A DNA stretch of 64,000 nt from a bacterium (lineage in GTDB: Bacteria > Desulfobacterota > Binatia > HRBIN30 > CADEER01). Positions 53,268 to 63,515 of this stretch are shown here, piece by piece. The stretch's first letter is position 1. Every line of letters starts with the position of its first letter. The stretch covers positions 434,001 to 498,000 of the forward strand of contig JAHBUY010000002.1 in the NCBI GenBank assembly GCA_019637795.1, read 5' to 3'. The notes below the pieces were generated by a model, which was given only the letters and a program-made list of their open reading frames with translations, ran no database searches and was not told the DNA's origin. The translations under genes were made by a program, and so were the position numbers.

Positions 53268-54470
53268 ATGCGGGCGTTTCTCACCGGCTGCGGCGCGGTG
53301 TCGCCGTTCGGCGGCGGCGTCGAGGCGTTGTGGACGGCGCTGTGCGAAGGGCGCAGCGCCGTCGCGCCGCTGCGCGGCATCGCCGTCGACGGTCTCGCCG
53401 GGGTGCTCGCCGCCGAGGTGCCGCCCGATGCGGTCGCGGCGTATCTCTCGCACCCGGAGCGCGCGCACCTGGAGCGCATCGACCAGCACGCGCTGGCCGC
53501 CGCGCGGGCGGCGCTGGCGGACGCCGGGCTCGAGCTCGGGGGCTGCGACCCGAATCGCATCGCGGTGGTGGTCGGCACGACGCTCGGCGCGATGCCGATC
53601 GGCGAGGGCTACCTGCGCGCCCGGCAGGGCGGCACGGCGTTCGACGCCCGGCGCCTCCTCGGCATGCCGTATGCCGCCACCGCGGCGCGCCTGGCGCGCA
53701 CCCTCGGCGTCCGCGGGCCGGTGCTCAGCCCGTCGATCGCCTGCGCCTCCGGGACGCTGGCGGTGGGGCTGGCGCGCGACCTCGTCGCCCTCGACCGCGC
53801 CGACGTCGTCCTCGCCGGCGGCGCCGAGGCGTTGTGCGAATTCGTCGTCGCCGGCTTCGCCTGCCTGCGCGCCACCACGGCGACGGCGGTGCGGCCGTTC
53901 GACGCCCGGCGCGACGGGCTGGCGCTCGGCGAGGGCGCGGCGCTGGTGGTGGTCGAGTCGGCACGGCACGCGGCCCGGCGCGGCGCGACGGCGGCGATCG
54001 AGGTCGCCGGCAGCGGCCTCTCCGCCGACGCGGTGCACATGACCGCGCCGGCGCGCGACGGCGCCGGGGCCGCGCGCGCCATGCGCGCCGCCCTCGCCGA
54101 CGCCGGTCTCGACGCCGACGCGGTGGACGTCGTCAGCGCCCACGGCACCGCCACGGTGTTCAACGACGCCATGGAGATGGCCGCCCTCGCCGCCGTCTTC
54201 GGCGATCATCGTCCACCGGTGAGCGGCATCAAGGGCGCCATCGGCCACACCCTCGCCGCCGCCGGCGCCTTCGAGGCGGTGCTCTGCGCCCGCGTGCTGC
54301 GCCACGGCGTCGTGCCGCCGACCGCCGGCTGCGAGGAGCTGGATCCGGCCTGCGCGCTCGACATCGTGCGCGGCGCGCCGCGGCGCGTGCGCGCGTCGGT
54401 CGCCCTGTCGACCTCGTCCGCCTTCGCCGGCAACAACGCCGCCGTGGTCCTGAGGCGCGATGAGCGCTGA
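53268..54470 (+). CDS. Beta-ketoacyl synthase (KS alpha)
   Basis: A 400-residue thiolase-fold condensing enzyme. The catalytic triad is complete: C159 in SIACASGTLAV, H292 in AHGTATVFND and H327 in KGAIGHTLAAAG. Other signatures are VVGTTLGAMP and FDARRDGLALGEGAA. It joins acyl and malonyl groups in type II fatty-acid or polyketide assembly. The next gene starts 11 bases before its stop and encodes a KS lacking the triad, so the pair is a KS/chain-length-factor heterodimer as in aryl-polyene or type II PKS systems. Confidence 0.95.
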   Translation: MRAFLTGCGAVSPFGGGVEALWTALCEGRSAVAPLRGIAVDGLAGVLAAEVPPDAVAAYLSHPERAHLERIDQHALAAARAALADAGLELGGCDPNRIAVVVGTTLGAMPIGEGYLRARQGGTAFDARRLLGMPYAATAARLARTLGVRGPVLSPSIACASGTLAVGLARDLVALDRADVVLAGGAEALCEFVVAGFACLRATTATAVRPFDARRDGLALGEGAALVVVESARHAARRGATAAIEVAGSGLSADAVHMTAPARDGAGAARAMRAALADAGLDADAVDVVSAHGTATVFNDAMEMAALAAVFGDHRPPVSGIKGAIGHTLAAAGAFEAVLCARVLRHGVVPPTAGCEELDPACALDIVRGAPRRVRASVALSTSSAFAGNNAAVVLRRDER

Positions 54471-55548
54471 CGTGGTCATCACCGGCTGCGGCGTCGTCTC
54501 GCCGCTCGCCTGCTCGGCAGCGGAGCTGGCGGGCCGCCTGGCCGCCGGCGAGCAGGCGGTCGATGGCGATGGGGCGCGGGTGGCCGAGATCCCGTTGACG
54601 GTCGTGCCGGCGGCGGCGCGATCCCGCATCGGGCGGCTCGACCGCGTCTGCCGGCTGACGCTTGCGGCGGCCTATCTCGCCGTCGACGATGCCGCGCTGC
54701 CGCTGCCACTGGCGGTGCCCGAGCGGGTCGGGCTGGTCTTCGGCACCGGCCTCGGCTGCCTGCTGAGCGACGCCGAGTTCTACGAGAAGGTGGTGGCGCA
54801 GGGGGCGCCGGCGGCGAGCCCGCGCGCCTTCGCCTACACCGTGTCGAGCGCCGCCGCCGGCGAGGTGTCGATCGCCCTCGGCATCCACGGGCCGAACGCG
54901 ACGCTGCACATGGGCATGGCGGCCGGCGCCGGCGCCCTCGGCCATGCCGCCGACCTCATCCGGCTCGGCCGCGCCGACGTCGTCATCGCCGGCGGCGCCG
55001 ACGCCCTCGACACGGCCCTGGTCGAGGCGCTGCGCGCCATGCGGCTGCTGAAGACGCCGGCGCGGTCGCGGCCCTTCACCGACGCGGTGCCCGGCGTGTG
55101 GCCGGGGGAGGGCGCGGCGATCGCGGTGCTCGAATCAGCGGACCACGCCGCGGCGCGCGGCGCGCCGGCGATCGCCCGCGTGCTCGCCCACGCCGCCGGC
55201 TTCGAGCCGACGCTGACCGGGCGGACCCGGGTCGCCGACGGGATTGCCGGCGTGCTGCGCCAGGCGATGACCGCGCCGCCCGACCTCGTACTGGCGAGCG
55301 CGCAGGGCACGCCGCTCGACGCCGTTGAGGCTGCCGCGCTCACCGCCGCCGGCGCCGGCGCGGCGCCCGTCATCGCGCCCAAGGCGCAACTCGGCGACGC
55401 CTTCGGCGCCAGCAGCGCGCTGGCGGCGGCGCTGGCGCCGTACCTCGCCGCGCGGCGCGTGCTGGTGAGTGCCGTCTGCCCCGCTGGCAGCGTCGGCGCC
55501 GTCCTGCTCGAGCCACTGGGAGCGCGGCTGGCCCGGCCGCCGCGCTAG
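54460..55548 (+). CDS. Chain-length-factor-like ketosynthase (KS beta)
   Basis: A 362-residue thiolase-fold protein with the same strand order as the KS upstream. Its active sites are changed: the Cys position is M153 (in LHMGMAAGAG), the first His motif reads ASAQGTPLD and the second KAQLGDAFGAS. It therefore cannot condense by itself and fits a chain-length factor or decarboxylating partner. It overlaps the KS gene by 11 bases. A hairpin lies 20 bases past its stop, marking the end of the operon. Confidence 0.85.
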   Translation: MSADVVITGCGVVSPLACSAAELAGRLAAGEQAVDGDGARVAEIPLTVVPAAARSRIGRLDRVCRLTLAAAYLAVDDAALPLPLAVPERVGLVFGTGLGCLLSDAEFYEKVVAQGAPAASPRAFAYTVSSAAAGEVSIALGIHGPNATLHMGMAAGAGALGHAADLIRLGRADVVIAGGADALDTALVEALRAMRLLKTPARSRPFTDAVPGVWPGEGAAIAVLESADHAAARGAPAIARVLAHAAGFEPTLTGRTRVADGIAGVLRQAMTAPPDLVLASAQGTPLDAVEAAALTAAGAGAAPVIAPKAQLGDAFGASSALAAALAPYLAARRVLVSAVCPAGSVGAVLLEPLGARLARPPR

Positions 55549-55567
55549 CTAGCGCATTGCCCGGCGT

Positions 55568-55584
55568 GGCACGGCACCCGTGCC
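55568..55584 (+). terminator. Hairpin after the KS/CLF operon
   Basis: GGCACGG, loop CAC, CCGTGCC: a 7-bp stem, 20 bases past the KS beta stop. A 14-bp palindrome GCGCTAGCTAGCGC (55542-55555) overlaps the stop codon. No T-run is present. Confidence 0.4.
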
Positions 55585-55655
55585 GCGGCTCGATGCGACC
55601 TCTGGCTGTCGCGCCGCGTTGGCGGACGGTGGGCGCCTGCTGGTAGGAGCGCGCG

Positions 55656-56696
55656 ATGGCGCTGATCGACGACGCTCCCCGTCAACTGCAGGCGATTCTC
55701 GACCTGCATGGCATCGAGGGAGAATGTTGTGAGGACCTCACTGGCGCGCAGCGCGCGGCGATCCTGACGACGCTCTACCAGATCCTCGACATCATCGACG
55801 CGAAGACGAACAGCGTCCTCACCATCAACATGATGGTCCTCACCGCGCAGGTGTTCCTGGCCGGTTCGTCCTTCGCGTCCGGGCTCCCGCGCGCCTGGCA
55901 GAGCGTGCTGCTCCTCGCCGTCGTGGTGCCACTGCTGGGCACGGGCTGGGCCCTCCTGGTCTTCCACGTCCAGGGCGGAACCTTCCTGCGCTGGCGCGGG
56001 GCGGGATGCACGTTGACGGACGGGAAGCGTGTCGGCGTCTCCAAGCACCTGGCGATGTGGAGTGAGTTTCGCAACCTGGCGCTGATCTGCGACCAGCGCT
56101 GCCGGCGACATGCGCGAATCCGCGCATGGACGATCGCCTCGGGGGTGGTGTTTCTGTCCACGATCCTGATCGTGGTGGCGAAAATCCTGTGTTTTGATAG
56201 CGTCGCCGCTGTGTCGTCCTCCGCTCCGGCGCGATCGGAACTCTTTGTCGGGCTCGCTGAGCTTCCGGCGGCCGATCGCCATCTCCTCGAGCGGGCGCGG
56301 GCGGTCTCGCGCCGCGCCTATGCGCCCTATTCCGGGTTCGGCGTCGGGGCCGCCGTGCGCACCCGTTCCGGCGCCGTGTACGCCGGAGCGAACATGGAGA
56401 ATGCCTCCTACGGGCTGACACTATGCGCCGAGACCTCGGCGCTGCTGCAGACCGTCGCGGCGGATGATTTCGCCGTCGAGGCGATCGCCATAGTCGGCGG
56501 GCGGTTGGACGGCGCCGGCGGGCCGGGGCGGCCGGTGACGCCCTGCGGTCGGTGCCGGCAATTGATCGTCGAAGCGGCACAGGTGGCGAACACCGATGTC
56601 CGCGTCATCGCCGCCAACGCCGACCTGAGCCGGGTCACGGTGCGGACGATCGGCGAGCTGCTGCCCGAGGCGTTCGGACCGCGCGATCTCGGCTAG
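55656..56696 (+). CDS. Membrane domain fused to cytidine deaminase
   Basis: One uninterrupted frame of 346 residues. Residues 1-180 hold three hydrophobic segments (about 54-76, 83-104, 157-177). The first is preceded by LDIIDAKTNSVLTINMM, resembling the D-x-K-x-x-x-x-L-T-I-N motif of Pycsar-effector (PycTM) and related membrane domains. Residues 195-340 are a complete homotetramer-type cytidine deaminase: AYAPYSGFGVGAAV, CAE (257-259) and PCGRC (296-300) for zinc. The deaminase part may originally have started at a GTG near residue 185. It lies alone between the KS operon and a minus-strand operon. Confidence 0.8.
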   Translation: MALIDDAPRQLQAILDLHGIEGECCEDLTGAQRAAILTTLYQILDIIDAKTNSVLTINMMVLTAQVFLAGSSFASGLPRAWQSVLLLAVVVPLLGTGWALLVFHVQGGTFLRWRGAGCTLTDGKRVGVSKHLAMWSEFRNLALICDQRCRRHARIRAWTIASGVVFLSTILIVVAKILCFDSVAAVSSSAPARSELFVGLAELPAADRHLLERARAVSRRAYAPYSGFGVGAAVRTRSGAVYAGANMENASYGLTLCAETSALLQTVAADDFAVEAIAIVGGRLDGAGGPGRPVTPCGRCRQLIVEAAQVANTDVRVIAANADLSRVTVRTIGELLPEAFGPRDLG

Positions 56697-56707
56697 CGCG
56701 CCGCGCG

Positions 56708-57715
56708 CTAGCCGCGCCGCAGCAGGGCGGCGGCGTTGTCGTGCAGGACCTTGCGGCGCAGGCGCTCGTTCCCCTCCGTCGCCATCAGCACCTTCGCGAT
56801 GCCGATGGCCTGGTGGTAGAAGGGCCAGTCGCTGCCGTAGACGACGCGATCGGGATCGGCGCGGGCGAGGATCGTCCGCACGTTGGCGAGCGACTGCCCC
56901 GACAGCTCCAGCCAGACGTTCGGGTAGCGGCAGGCGAGGTCGAGCGCCTGCTCCATCTGCAGCGCGCCGGCGTGGCCGAGGACGAAGCGGGTGCGCGGGT
57001 GGGTGGCGATCGGTTCCTCGTACAGCGCGACCTGCGAGCGCCGCCGGCCGCTCGCCAGCTCGATGCCGACCGGCCCGCAGTGCCACAGCAGCGGCAGGTC
57101 GCGCTCGCCGCACAGCCGGTAGAGCGCCATGGCGCGCGGATGGTTGGGCGCCATGAGCTGGACCGCCGGGTGCATCTTCACGCCGCGGGCGCCGTCGTGC
57201 GCCTGCTCGTCGAGGCGGACGCCGACGCGGTCGACGATCGGATGCACCGAGCCGAAGGAGATCAGGCGCGGCTGGCGCCGCGCCGCGTCCAGCGCGTGCG
57301 CGGCGTTGCGCGACAGGTACGGCAGGTCGATCGGCAAGAGCACCGAGTGGACGATGCCGAGCTCGTCCATCTCGCGCACCAGGTTCGGCACCGTGTGGGT
57401 GGCGCGCATGCCGCCGCGGCGCAGGCTGCCGAGGGTGAGATCGCGCTTCAGCGCCTGCAGCGCCGCGGGCGTGAAGTTGCGGTTCTGGTAGACCTCGAAG
57501 TCGATGGCGCAGCAGTCGGGCAGGTAGTGCTCGGTGCGCGGCGTCGGGCGCTGCAGGTCGACGCGCATCGGCAGCAGGTAGGCGAGGGCGATGTGCGCGT
57601 GCATGTCGATCACCGGTCCGACGGCGCGGTCGGAAACGACCAGGCGCCCGTCGTGGAGGTCGAACCACGGCAGGCGGGCGAGGTCGCGCAGGGTGGCGAA
57701 GACCAGCGGCGGCAT
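56708..57715 (-). CDS. Amidohydrolase-family metal-dependent hydrolase
   Basis: A 335-residue TIM-barrel hydrolase of the amidohydrolase 2 type. VIDMHAHIALAYL gives the first H-x-H metal pair, GVKMHPAVQLM and LLWHCGPVG later histidines, RFVLGHAGALQ and VVYGSDWPFY the closing His and Asp. Members act as decarboxylases or hydrolases on aromatic or lactone substrates. It overlaps the HD gene by one base (TGATG), so both are made from one message. GC-rich chromosome gene. Confidence 0.85.
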   Translation of the reverse strand: MPPLVFATLRDLARLPWFDLHDGRLVVSDRAVGPVIDMHAHIALAYLLPMRVDLQRPTPRTEHYLPDCCAIDFEVYQNRNFTPAALQALKRDLTLGSLRRGGMRATHTVPNLVREMDELGIVHSVLLPIDLPYLSRNAAHALDAARRQPRLISFGSVHPIVDRVGVRLDEQAHDGARGVKMHPAVQLMAPNHPRAMALYRLCGERDLPLLWHCGPVGIELASGRRRSQVALYEEPIATHPRTRFVLGHAGALQMEQALDLACRYPNVWLELSGQSLANVRTILARADPDRVVYGSDWPFYHQAIGIAKVLMATEGNERLRRKVLHDNAAALLRRG

Positions 57716-58965
57716 CAGGAGTGCTCGCTGGCGTGGCCGAAGACGGCGGCGGCGAGCGGCGCGGCGCGCTCGGCGAGCGCCGCCGGCACGAAGACGTAGA
57801 GCCGCCAGAGCTGGGCGTAGCGCTCCTGCAGGGCGCGGATCTCGGCGCTGCCGGCCTCGTCGGCGTCGTTGAGGGCGCCGAGGCCGCGGCTGGTGACGAC
57901 GCGCGCGCTCGCCTCCTTCATCACCGTCAGCGCCGGGCAGTACACGATCACCTCGCCCTCGGCGCAGCCGAGCTGCTCGGCGAGCAGGCGCTCGGCGGCA
58001 TGGCGTTCGGCGCGCGATTCGTGGAAGCGGCGCACCAGCGCGGCCCGCTGCGCGCCGTCGACCGAACGGGCCGACACCACGTAGCCGCGCTTCAGCAGAT
58101 CGCGGCGCGCCAGGCGCGCGGTCAGCGCCGCCGCGGCGGCGCCGCACGCCGCCAGGCGATCGAGCAGGGTCCAGTCGTTGAGCGCCAGCAGGTCGGGCTC
58201 GGCGAGCGCCCCCGTCGCGACCGCCAGCTCGACCGCCTTGGAGATCATCGCGCCGGCGGCGACCTTGGTGTGGTGGTAGTAGACGCGCTCGGTGAGGAAG
58301 TAGCGCATGCGCAGAAGCTGGATCACCTCCGAGCGGGCGTCGGGGCGGTCCATGCCGTGCTTGGCCATGCTCAGCGCCAGGTGGCCGTCGGCGACGGTGA
58401 AGTAGCGGAAGACGCGATCGTCGTAGTCGTGCGCCAGGCCGGTGAAGTAGGCGTCGCGACGCAGGTAGTCGAGGAGATCGGCATCGATGGTGCTCGCGAT
58501 CACCTCCGCCGCCCACGGCGGCAGGGCGCTCGGCGCGGCGCCCAGCAGGCCGGCGATCGGGGCGCGGATGCCGAGCCGGTCGAGGCCGGCGCCGAGCTCG
58601 CCGTCGAGCAGGCGGCCGAGCCGCGTGCCCTTGTCGTGGCGGGGAAACAGCCGCCGCTCGTCCTCGAGCGTGTGGCCGAAGGGAACGTGGGTGACGTCGT
58701 GCAGCAGGGTGCCGATCGCCACCAGCTCGGCGAGGTCGTCGGCAATCGCGACGCCGTCGCGCCGCAGGGCGGCGATGATGCGGTGGGCGAGGGCGCTGGC
58801 GCCGAGCGAGTGGTCGAAGCGGGTGTGCAGGGCGCCGGGGTAGACGTACGACGCGGTGCCGAGCTGTTTGATGCCGCGCAGCCGCTGCACGGCCGGCAGA
58901 TCGAGCACCGCCGCTTCGAGCGGGGTGAGCGAGAGGTCGCCGTGGACGGGATCGCGGATCAGCAT
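57715..58965 (-). CDS. HD-domain phosphohydrolase (dNTPase/SAMHD1-like)
   Basis: A 416-residue protein beginning with MLIRDPVHGDLSLTPLE, the usual start of HD proteins related to dGTP triphosphohydrolase. HTRFDHSLG holds the first His of the HD site, TLLHDVTHVPFGHTLEDE the His-Asp pair, and IDADLLDYLRRDAYFTG the last Asp. Such proteins cleave (d)NTPs. It is followed without a gap by the amidohydrolase gene, which has no known biochemical link to it. The gene before it on the same strand begins at 59443. Confidence 0.85.
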   Translation of the reverse strand: MLIRDPVHGDLSLTPLEAAVLDLPAVQRLRGIKQLGTASYVYPGALHTRFDHSLGASALAHRIIAALRRDGVAIADDLAELVAIGTLLHDVTHVPFGHTLEDERRLFPRHDKGTRLGRLLDGELGAGLDRLGIRAPIAGLLGAAPSALPPWAAEVIASTIDADLLDYLRRDAYFTGLAHDYDDRVFRYFTVADGHLALSMAKHGMDRPDARSEVIQLLRMRYFLTERVYYHHTKVAAGAMISKAVELAVATGALAEPDLLALNDWTLLDRLAACGAAAAALTARLARRDLLKRGYVVSARSVDGAQRAALVRRFHESRAERHAAERLLAEQLGCAEGEVIVYCPALTVMKEASARVVTSRGLGALNDADEAGSAEIRALQERYAQLWRLYVFVPAALAERAAPLAAAVFGHASEHS

Positions 58966-59014
58966 CGCCGACCATCCTAGCGCGGGCGGCGGGGTCCGCG
59001 GAACGCGCCGGGGA

Positions 59015-59443
59015 TCAGCGGCGCCGGCGCAACAGCCAGGCGGGACCGACGGTGGTGCCGAGGGCGACGGCGCAGTAGCCGAGGAAGCCGGCGGCGCCGA
59101 TGCGCCGCAGCGCCGCGGGATCGGTGGTGGAGCCGCTGAGCCGCTGGCCGACGCGCTCCAGCTCGCCGGGATTGGTCACCGTCCAGGCGACGAGGTTGAC
59201 CGCCACATACGCGGCGTAGGCGGTGATGAGCGGCAGCGCCCAACGGTGCAGGGCCACCAGCGCCAGGCCGGTGACGAGCATGAAGAGCCCGATCGCCGCC
59301 GCCGGCAGGAAGGCGGCGCGGCCGTGCAGGATCTGTCCGACGACCACCAGCGTCGCCTCGTCGCCCTGGAAGAGCTTGGCGAAGTTGGTGAGCGAGCGAA
59401 GGACGATCAGCACGCCGCAGAACCGGATGAACCCGTTCGCCAT
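59015..59443 (-). CDS. Small membrane protein with four helices
   Basis: A 142-residue protein with hydrophobic stretches at about 7-20, 40-62, 67-90 and 112-135 and short polar loops. It ends in four arginines. No family was recognised. The start at 59443 gives MANGFIRFCG, with AAGG about 7 bases before; the longer frame to 59509 has a polar extension without a ribosome site. It lies just upstream of the HD gene on the same strand, 49 bases apart. Function unknown. Confidence 0.7.
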   Translation of the reverse strand: MANGFIRFCGVLIVLRSLTNFAKLFQGDEATLVVVGQILHGRAAFLPAAAIGLFMLVTGLALVALHRWALPLITAYAAYVAVNLVAWTVTNPGELERVGQRLSGSTTDPAALRRIGAAGFLGYCAVALGTTVGPAWLLRRRR

Positions 59444-59565
59444 CGCCGCCTTATCCGCACAGGACGCACCGCCTGCGCAAGCCTTCCGTCCCGCGCCGCT
59501 CGGGCCCATCGGCGCGGTCGCGCGCCGGGTGAGTTTCGGTGCGTCCCCGTGGTAGAGGCTGCGCC

Positions 59566-59985
59566 ATGCGCTACCTGCACACGATGGTCCGGGTGACGAA
59601 CCTGGAAGAGTCGCTCGACTTCTACTGCAACAAGCTCGGGCTCAAGGAGCTGCGGCGGCACGAGGTGCCGCAGGGCCGCTACACGTTGGTGTTCCTCGGC
59701 GCCGACGAGAACCCCGACGCGCAGGTCGAGCTGACGTTCAACTGGGATCCCGAAGTCTACGGCGGCGGGCGCAACTTCGGCCACCTGGCCTATCTGGTCG
59801 AGGACATCTATGCCGTCTGCCAGCGCCTGATGGATCGGGGCGTGGTGATCAACCGGCCGCCGCGCGACGGCCACATGGCCTTCGTGCGTTCGCCGGACGG
59901 CATCTCGATCGAGCTGCTGCAGCGCGGCACGCCGCTGCCCCCTCGGGAGCCGTGGCAGTCGATGCCCAACACCGGGAGCTGGTGA
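59566..59985 (+). CDS. gloA: Lactoylglutathione lyase (glyoxalase I)
   Basis: A 139-residue GloA enzyme, which converts the hemithioacetal of methylglyoxal and glutathione to S-lactoylglutathione. [20 protein letters not shown] carries the first metal His, VELTFNW the Glu, [11 protein letters not shown] the second His and ISIELLQRG the last Glu, so all four metal ligands are present. The ATG at 59566 has GAGG 7 bases before. It is followed 1 base after its stop by a methyltransferase gene. Confidence 0.93.
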   Translation: MRYLHTMVRVTNLEESLDFYCNKLGLKELRRHEVPQGRYTLVFLGADENPDAQVELTFNWDPEVYGGGRNFGHLAYLVEDIYAVCQRLMDRGVVINRPPRDGHMAFVRSPDGISIELLQRGTPLPPREPWQSMPNTGSW

Positions 59986-59986
59986 G

Positions 59987-61066
59987 ATGGCGAATGGGGA
60001 ACGCGATTTCGCGGAAGAGCTGGGCGACTTCGTCAAGCGCGTCTTCGACAACCTGAGCGGCCTGGTGGTTTCGGGGATGATCCACCTCGGCCACGAGCTC
60101 GGTCTGTACCGGGCGCTCGAGGGCGCCGGGCCGACGACCAGCGAGGCGCTGGCGGCGCGCACCGGGCTGCACGAACGGTGGCTGCGCGAATGGCTGCGCG
60201 GCCAGGCGGCGGCGGGGCTGCTCGAGTACGACGGCGCCGGCGGGTTCTCCCTCTCCGACGTCGGCGCGCTGGTGCTGGCGAACCAGGACAGCCCGGCATT
60301 CGCCGCCGGCAGCTTCGTCGCCCTGCCGGCGCAGCTCAACATTCTCACGCCGCTGCGCCAGTCGTTCGCCACCGGCATCGGCCTGCCGTACGACGCCTTC
60401 GGCTGCGAGGGCGCGCTCGGCATCGAGGGCATGCTGAAGCCGTGGTTCCGCACCATGCTGGTGCCGATCGCGCTGCCGCAGCTCGACGGCGTGGTCGCCA
60501 AGCTCGAGGCGGGCGCGGCGGTCGCCGACATCGGCTGCGGCACCGGCATCGCGGTGATCGAGATGGCCCGGGCGTTCCCGCGCTCGCGCTTCCGCGGCTA
60601 CGACATCTCGACCCACGCCCTGACCCACGCCGAGCGCTACAAGCGCGAAGCCGGCCTGACCAACGTCACCTTCCACGACCCGCGCGACGAGCCCCTGCCG
60701 GACGACGCCAGCCTCGACTTCGTCACCGCCTTCGACTGCCTGCACGACATGACCCACCCGCTCGACGCGATGCGCGCCGTGCGGCGGGCGCTGCGCCCGG
60801 ACGGCACCTGGCTGATCGCCGACATCAACGCCCGCCCGAGCTTCGAGGAGAACCTGCGCGACAACCCGATGGCGGCGATGATGTACGGGTTCTCGATCCT
60901 GAGCTGCCTGTCGTCGAGCCTCTCGGAACCCGGCGGCGCCGGGCTCGGCACGCTCGGCTTCCCGGAACCGGTGGCGCGCGAGATGACCGCGGCGGCCGGC
61001 TTCACGCGCTTCACCCGGCGCGATTTCGGCAATCCGGTGCAGGCCTATTACGAGGTGAGGCCCTGA
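59987..61066 (+). CDS. SAM-dependent methyltransferase with N-terminal winged helix
   Basis: A 359-residue class I methyltransferase. Residues about 45-95 form a winged helix (SEALAARTGLHERWLREWL). The SAM site is VADIGCGTGIAVIEMA (about 177-192), with the acidic strand GYDIS after it and DFVTAFDCLHDM as motif IV. The plan is that of the mycobacterial Rv2258c-like family. Substrate unknown. It starts 1 base after the gloA stop and is presumably cotranscribed. Confidence 0.85.
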   Translation: MANGERDFAEELGDFVKRVFDNLSGLVVSGMIHLGHELGLYRALEGAGPTTSEALAARTGLHERWLREWLRGQAAAGLLEYDGAGGFSLSDVGALVLANQDSPAFAAGSFVALPAQLNILTPLRQSFATGIGLPYDAFGCEGALGIEGMLKPWFRTMLVPIALPQLDGVVAKLEAGAAVADIGCGTGIAVIEMARAFPRSRFRGYDISTHALTHAERYKREAGLTNVTFHDPRDEPLPDDASLDFVTAFDCLHDMTHPLDAMRAVRRALRPDGTWLIADINARPSFEENLRDNPMAAMMYGFSILSCLSSSLSEPGGAGLGTLGFPEPVAREMTAAAGFTRFTRRDFGNPVQAYYEVRP

Positions 61067-61217
61067 GCGGCCGCGAATGCCGGCCGTCGCCGTGGCTCTG
61101 TTGAGCCACCGCGGCTGATCTGGGCCGCCACCGTTCCCGCCGTCTCGTCCATCGATCCCGACACGGCGGCGGGCGACGGCTGGCACGTCCATTGCCATAC
61201 GTCCAGGCGCAGGAGGC

Positions 61218-62261
<1,044 letters not shown>

Positions 62262-62624
62262 TCCCTCCCACCACCTCCCCCCATCGCGGGAACGCAGAGG
62301 CGACACGCACCCAGCGCGCGTCCTCCTCCCACGCGCGCACCCTCCCTCCCCGACACGCACGTCTCGTGCGCCCGCGATGATCGACGGCGCCCCGGCCCCC
62401 TCCCGGCCGGGGCGCCTTTTTTCTTTTCGCGCTTCGGCGGCGCGGCGTGCTGGCGATGTCTTCATCGCCGAGGAGCGCGGGGCCGGATCCGTGGACGGTT
62501 CAGGTTCCTTTCGCGCCATCCGGCCGGCTGCTTTGAGCCACCGCGTTTTCGATGGGCGCGCGTATCGCCGCACCGCCGGGTCCGTTCCGCACCTGGCACA
62601 ACCGTTGCCTTGGAGCATCGCGAC
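62262..62624. other. Intergenic stretch between the moxR and DUF58 genes
   Basis: These 363 bases hold no gene that I can support. The terminator at 62386-62422 lies near the middle. The part after it has no clear promoter; a GGAG ribosome site lies about 10 bases before the ATG at 62625. Separation of moxR from DUF58 by a strong terminator is unusual, since the two are normally cotranscribed. Confidence 0.6.
62386..62422 (+). terminator. Intrinsic terminator after the Bat-operon moxR
   Basis: GGCGCCCCGGCC, a 7-base loop, GGCCGGGGCGCC: a perfect 12-bp stem at 62386-62416, followed by six Ts. It is the strongest terminator in the chromosomal part. Confidence 0.9.
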
Positions 62625-63515
62625 ATGAATGCGCCGGCTCCCCATCCCGTATCGCTGCTCCGCAAGCTCGAGTGGCGGGTCCGCCACACCGCGGACTCGC
62701 TGCTCGGCGGCGAGTATCGCTCCGCCTTTCGCGGCCGCGGCCGCGAGTTCGACCAGGTCGTCCAGTACGAGTGGGGCGACGACGTCCGCGACATCGACTG
62801 GAACGTCACGGCGCGGCGCGGCGAGCCCTACCGCAAGAAGTACGTCGAGGAACGCGAGCTCACCCTCGTCCTGCTGTTCGACGACAGCCCGTCGTTGCAG
62901 TTCGGCTCCGGCGCGCGCAGCAAGCGGACCGCGGTGCTCGAGCTCGCCGGACTGCTGGCGCTGCTCTCGGCCGGCAACCGCGACCGCGCCGGCTTCTGGC
63001 ACGCCACGCCGGAGACCCATCTGGTGCGCGAGCCGGTGCGCGGCCGCACCGCGATCATCGAGACCGCGGCGCGCCTGTTCGCGCAGCCGATCCCGGACCT
63101 CGACCGCGGCGGCGAGGTGGCGATCGACTGGCAGCGCTTCTTCCTCGCCTTCCCGCGCCACAGCGTGGTGCTGTGGCTCGGCGACTTCGCGCCCCGCCCC
63201 ATGCCGCCCGCCTGGTCGGCGCTGCGCCGCCGCTACCAGATGGTCGGCGTGCGGGTCGAGGACGCCTGGGAGCGGGTGCTACCGGCGCGCGGCCGCATGA
63301 CCGCCGTCGACCCGGTGAGCGGCGCGCTGGTGCCGTTCGATCCCAGCTCGCGCGCCAGCCGCGCCCGCCACGCGATGTGGGTGCGGGCCCGCGACGCCTA
63401 CTTCAAGCAGCTCTTCCCGTCGCCGCTCGATTGCCTGACCGTCAGCACCGATGACGACCTGCTCGGCGCCCTGGTTCGATTCTTCCGCGCCCGCATGCAG
63501 GGGGTGAAGGGATGA
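62625..63515 (+). CDS. DUF58 protein of the Bat operon
   Basis: A 296-residue DUF58/VWA-like protein. GEYRSAFRGRGREFDQVVQY and VRDIDWNVTARRGEPY are the conserved DUF58 core, followed by TLVLLFDDSPSLQFG, a degenerate MIDAS-like D-x-S-x-S. Such proteins partner MoxR ATPases. The ATG at 62625 has GGAG about 10 bases before; a TTG 15 bases earlier is less likely. Its stop overlaps the batA start by ATGA. Confidence 0.92.
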   Translation: MNAPAPHPVSLLRKLEWRVRHTADSLLGGEYRSAFRGRGREFDQVVQYEWGDDVRDIDWNVTARRGEPYRKKYVEERELTLVLLFDDSPSLQFGSGARSKRTAVLELAGLLALLSAGNRDRAGFWHATPETHLVREPVRGRTAIIETAARLFAQPIPDLDRGGEVAIDWQRFFLAFPRHSVVLWLGDFAPRPMPPAWSALRRRYQMVGVRVEDAWERVLPARGRMTAVDPVSGALVPFDPSSRASRARHAMWVRARDAYFKQLFPSPLDCLTVSTDDDLLGALVRFFRARMQGVKG

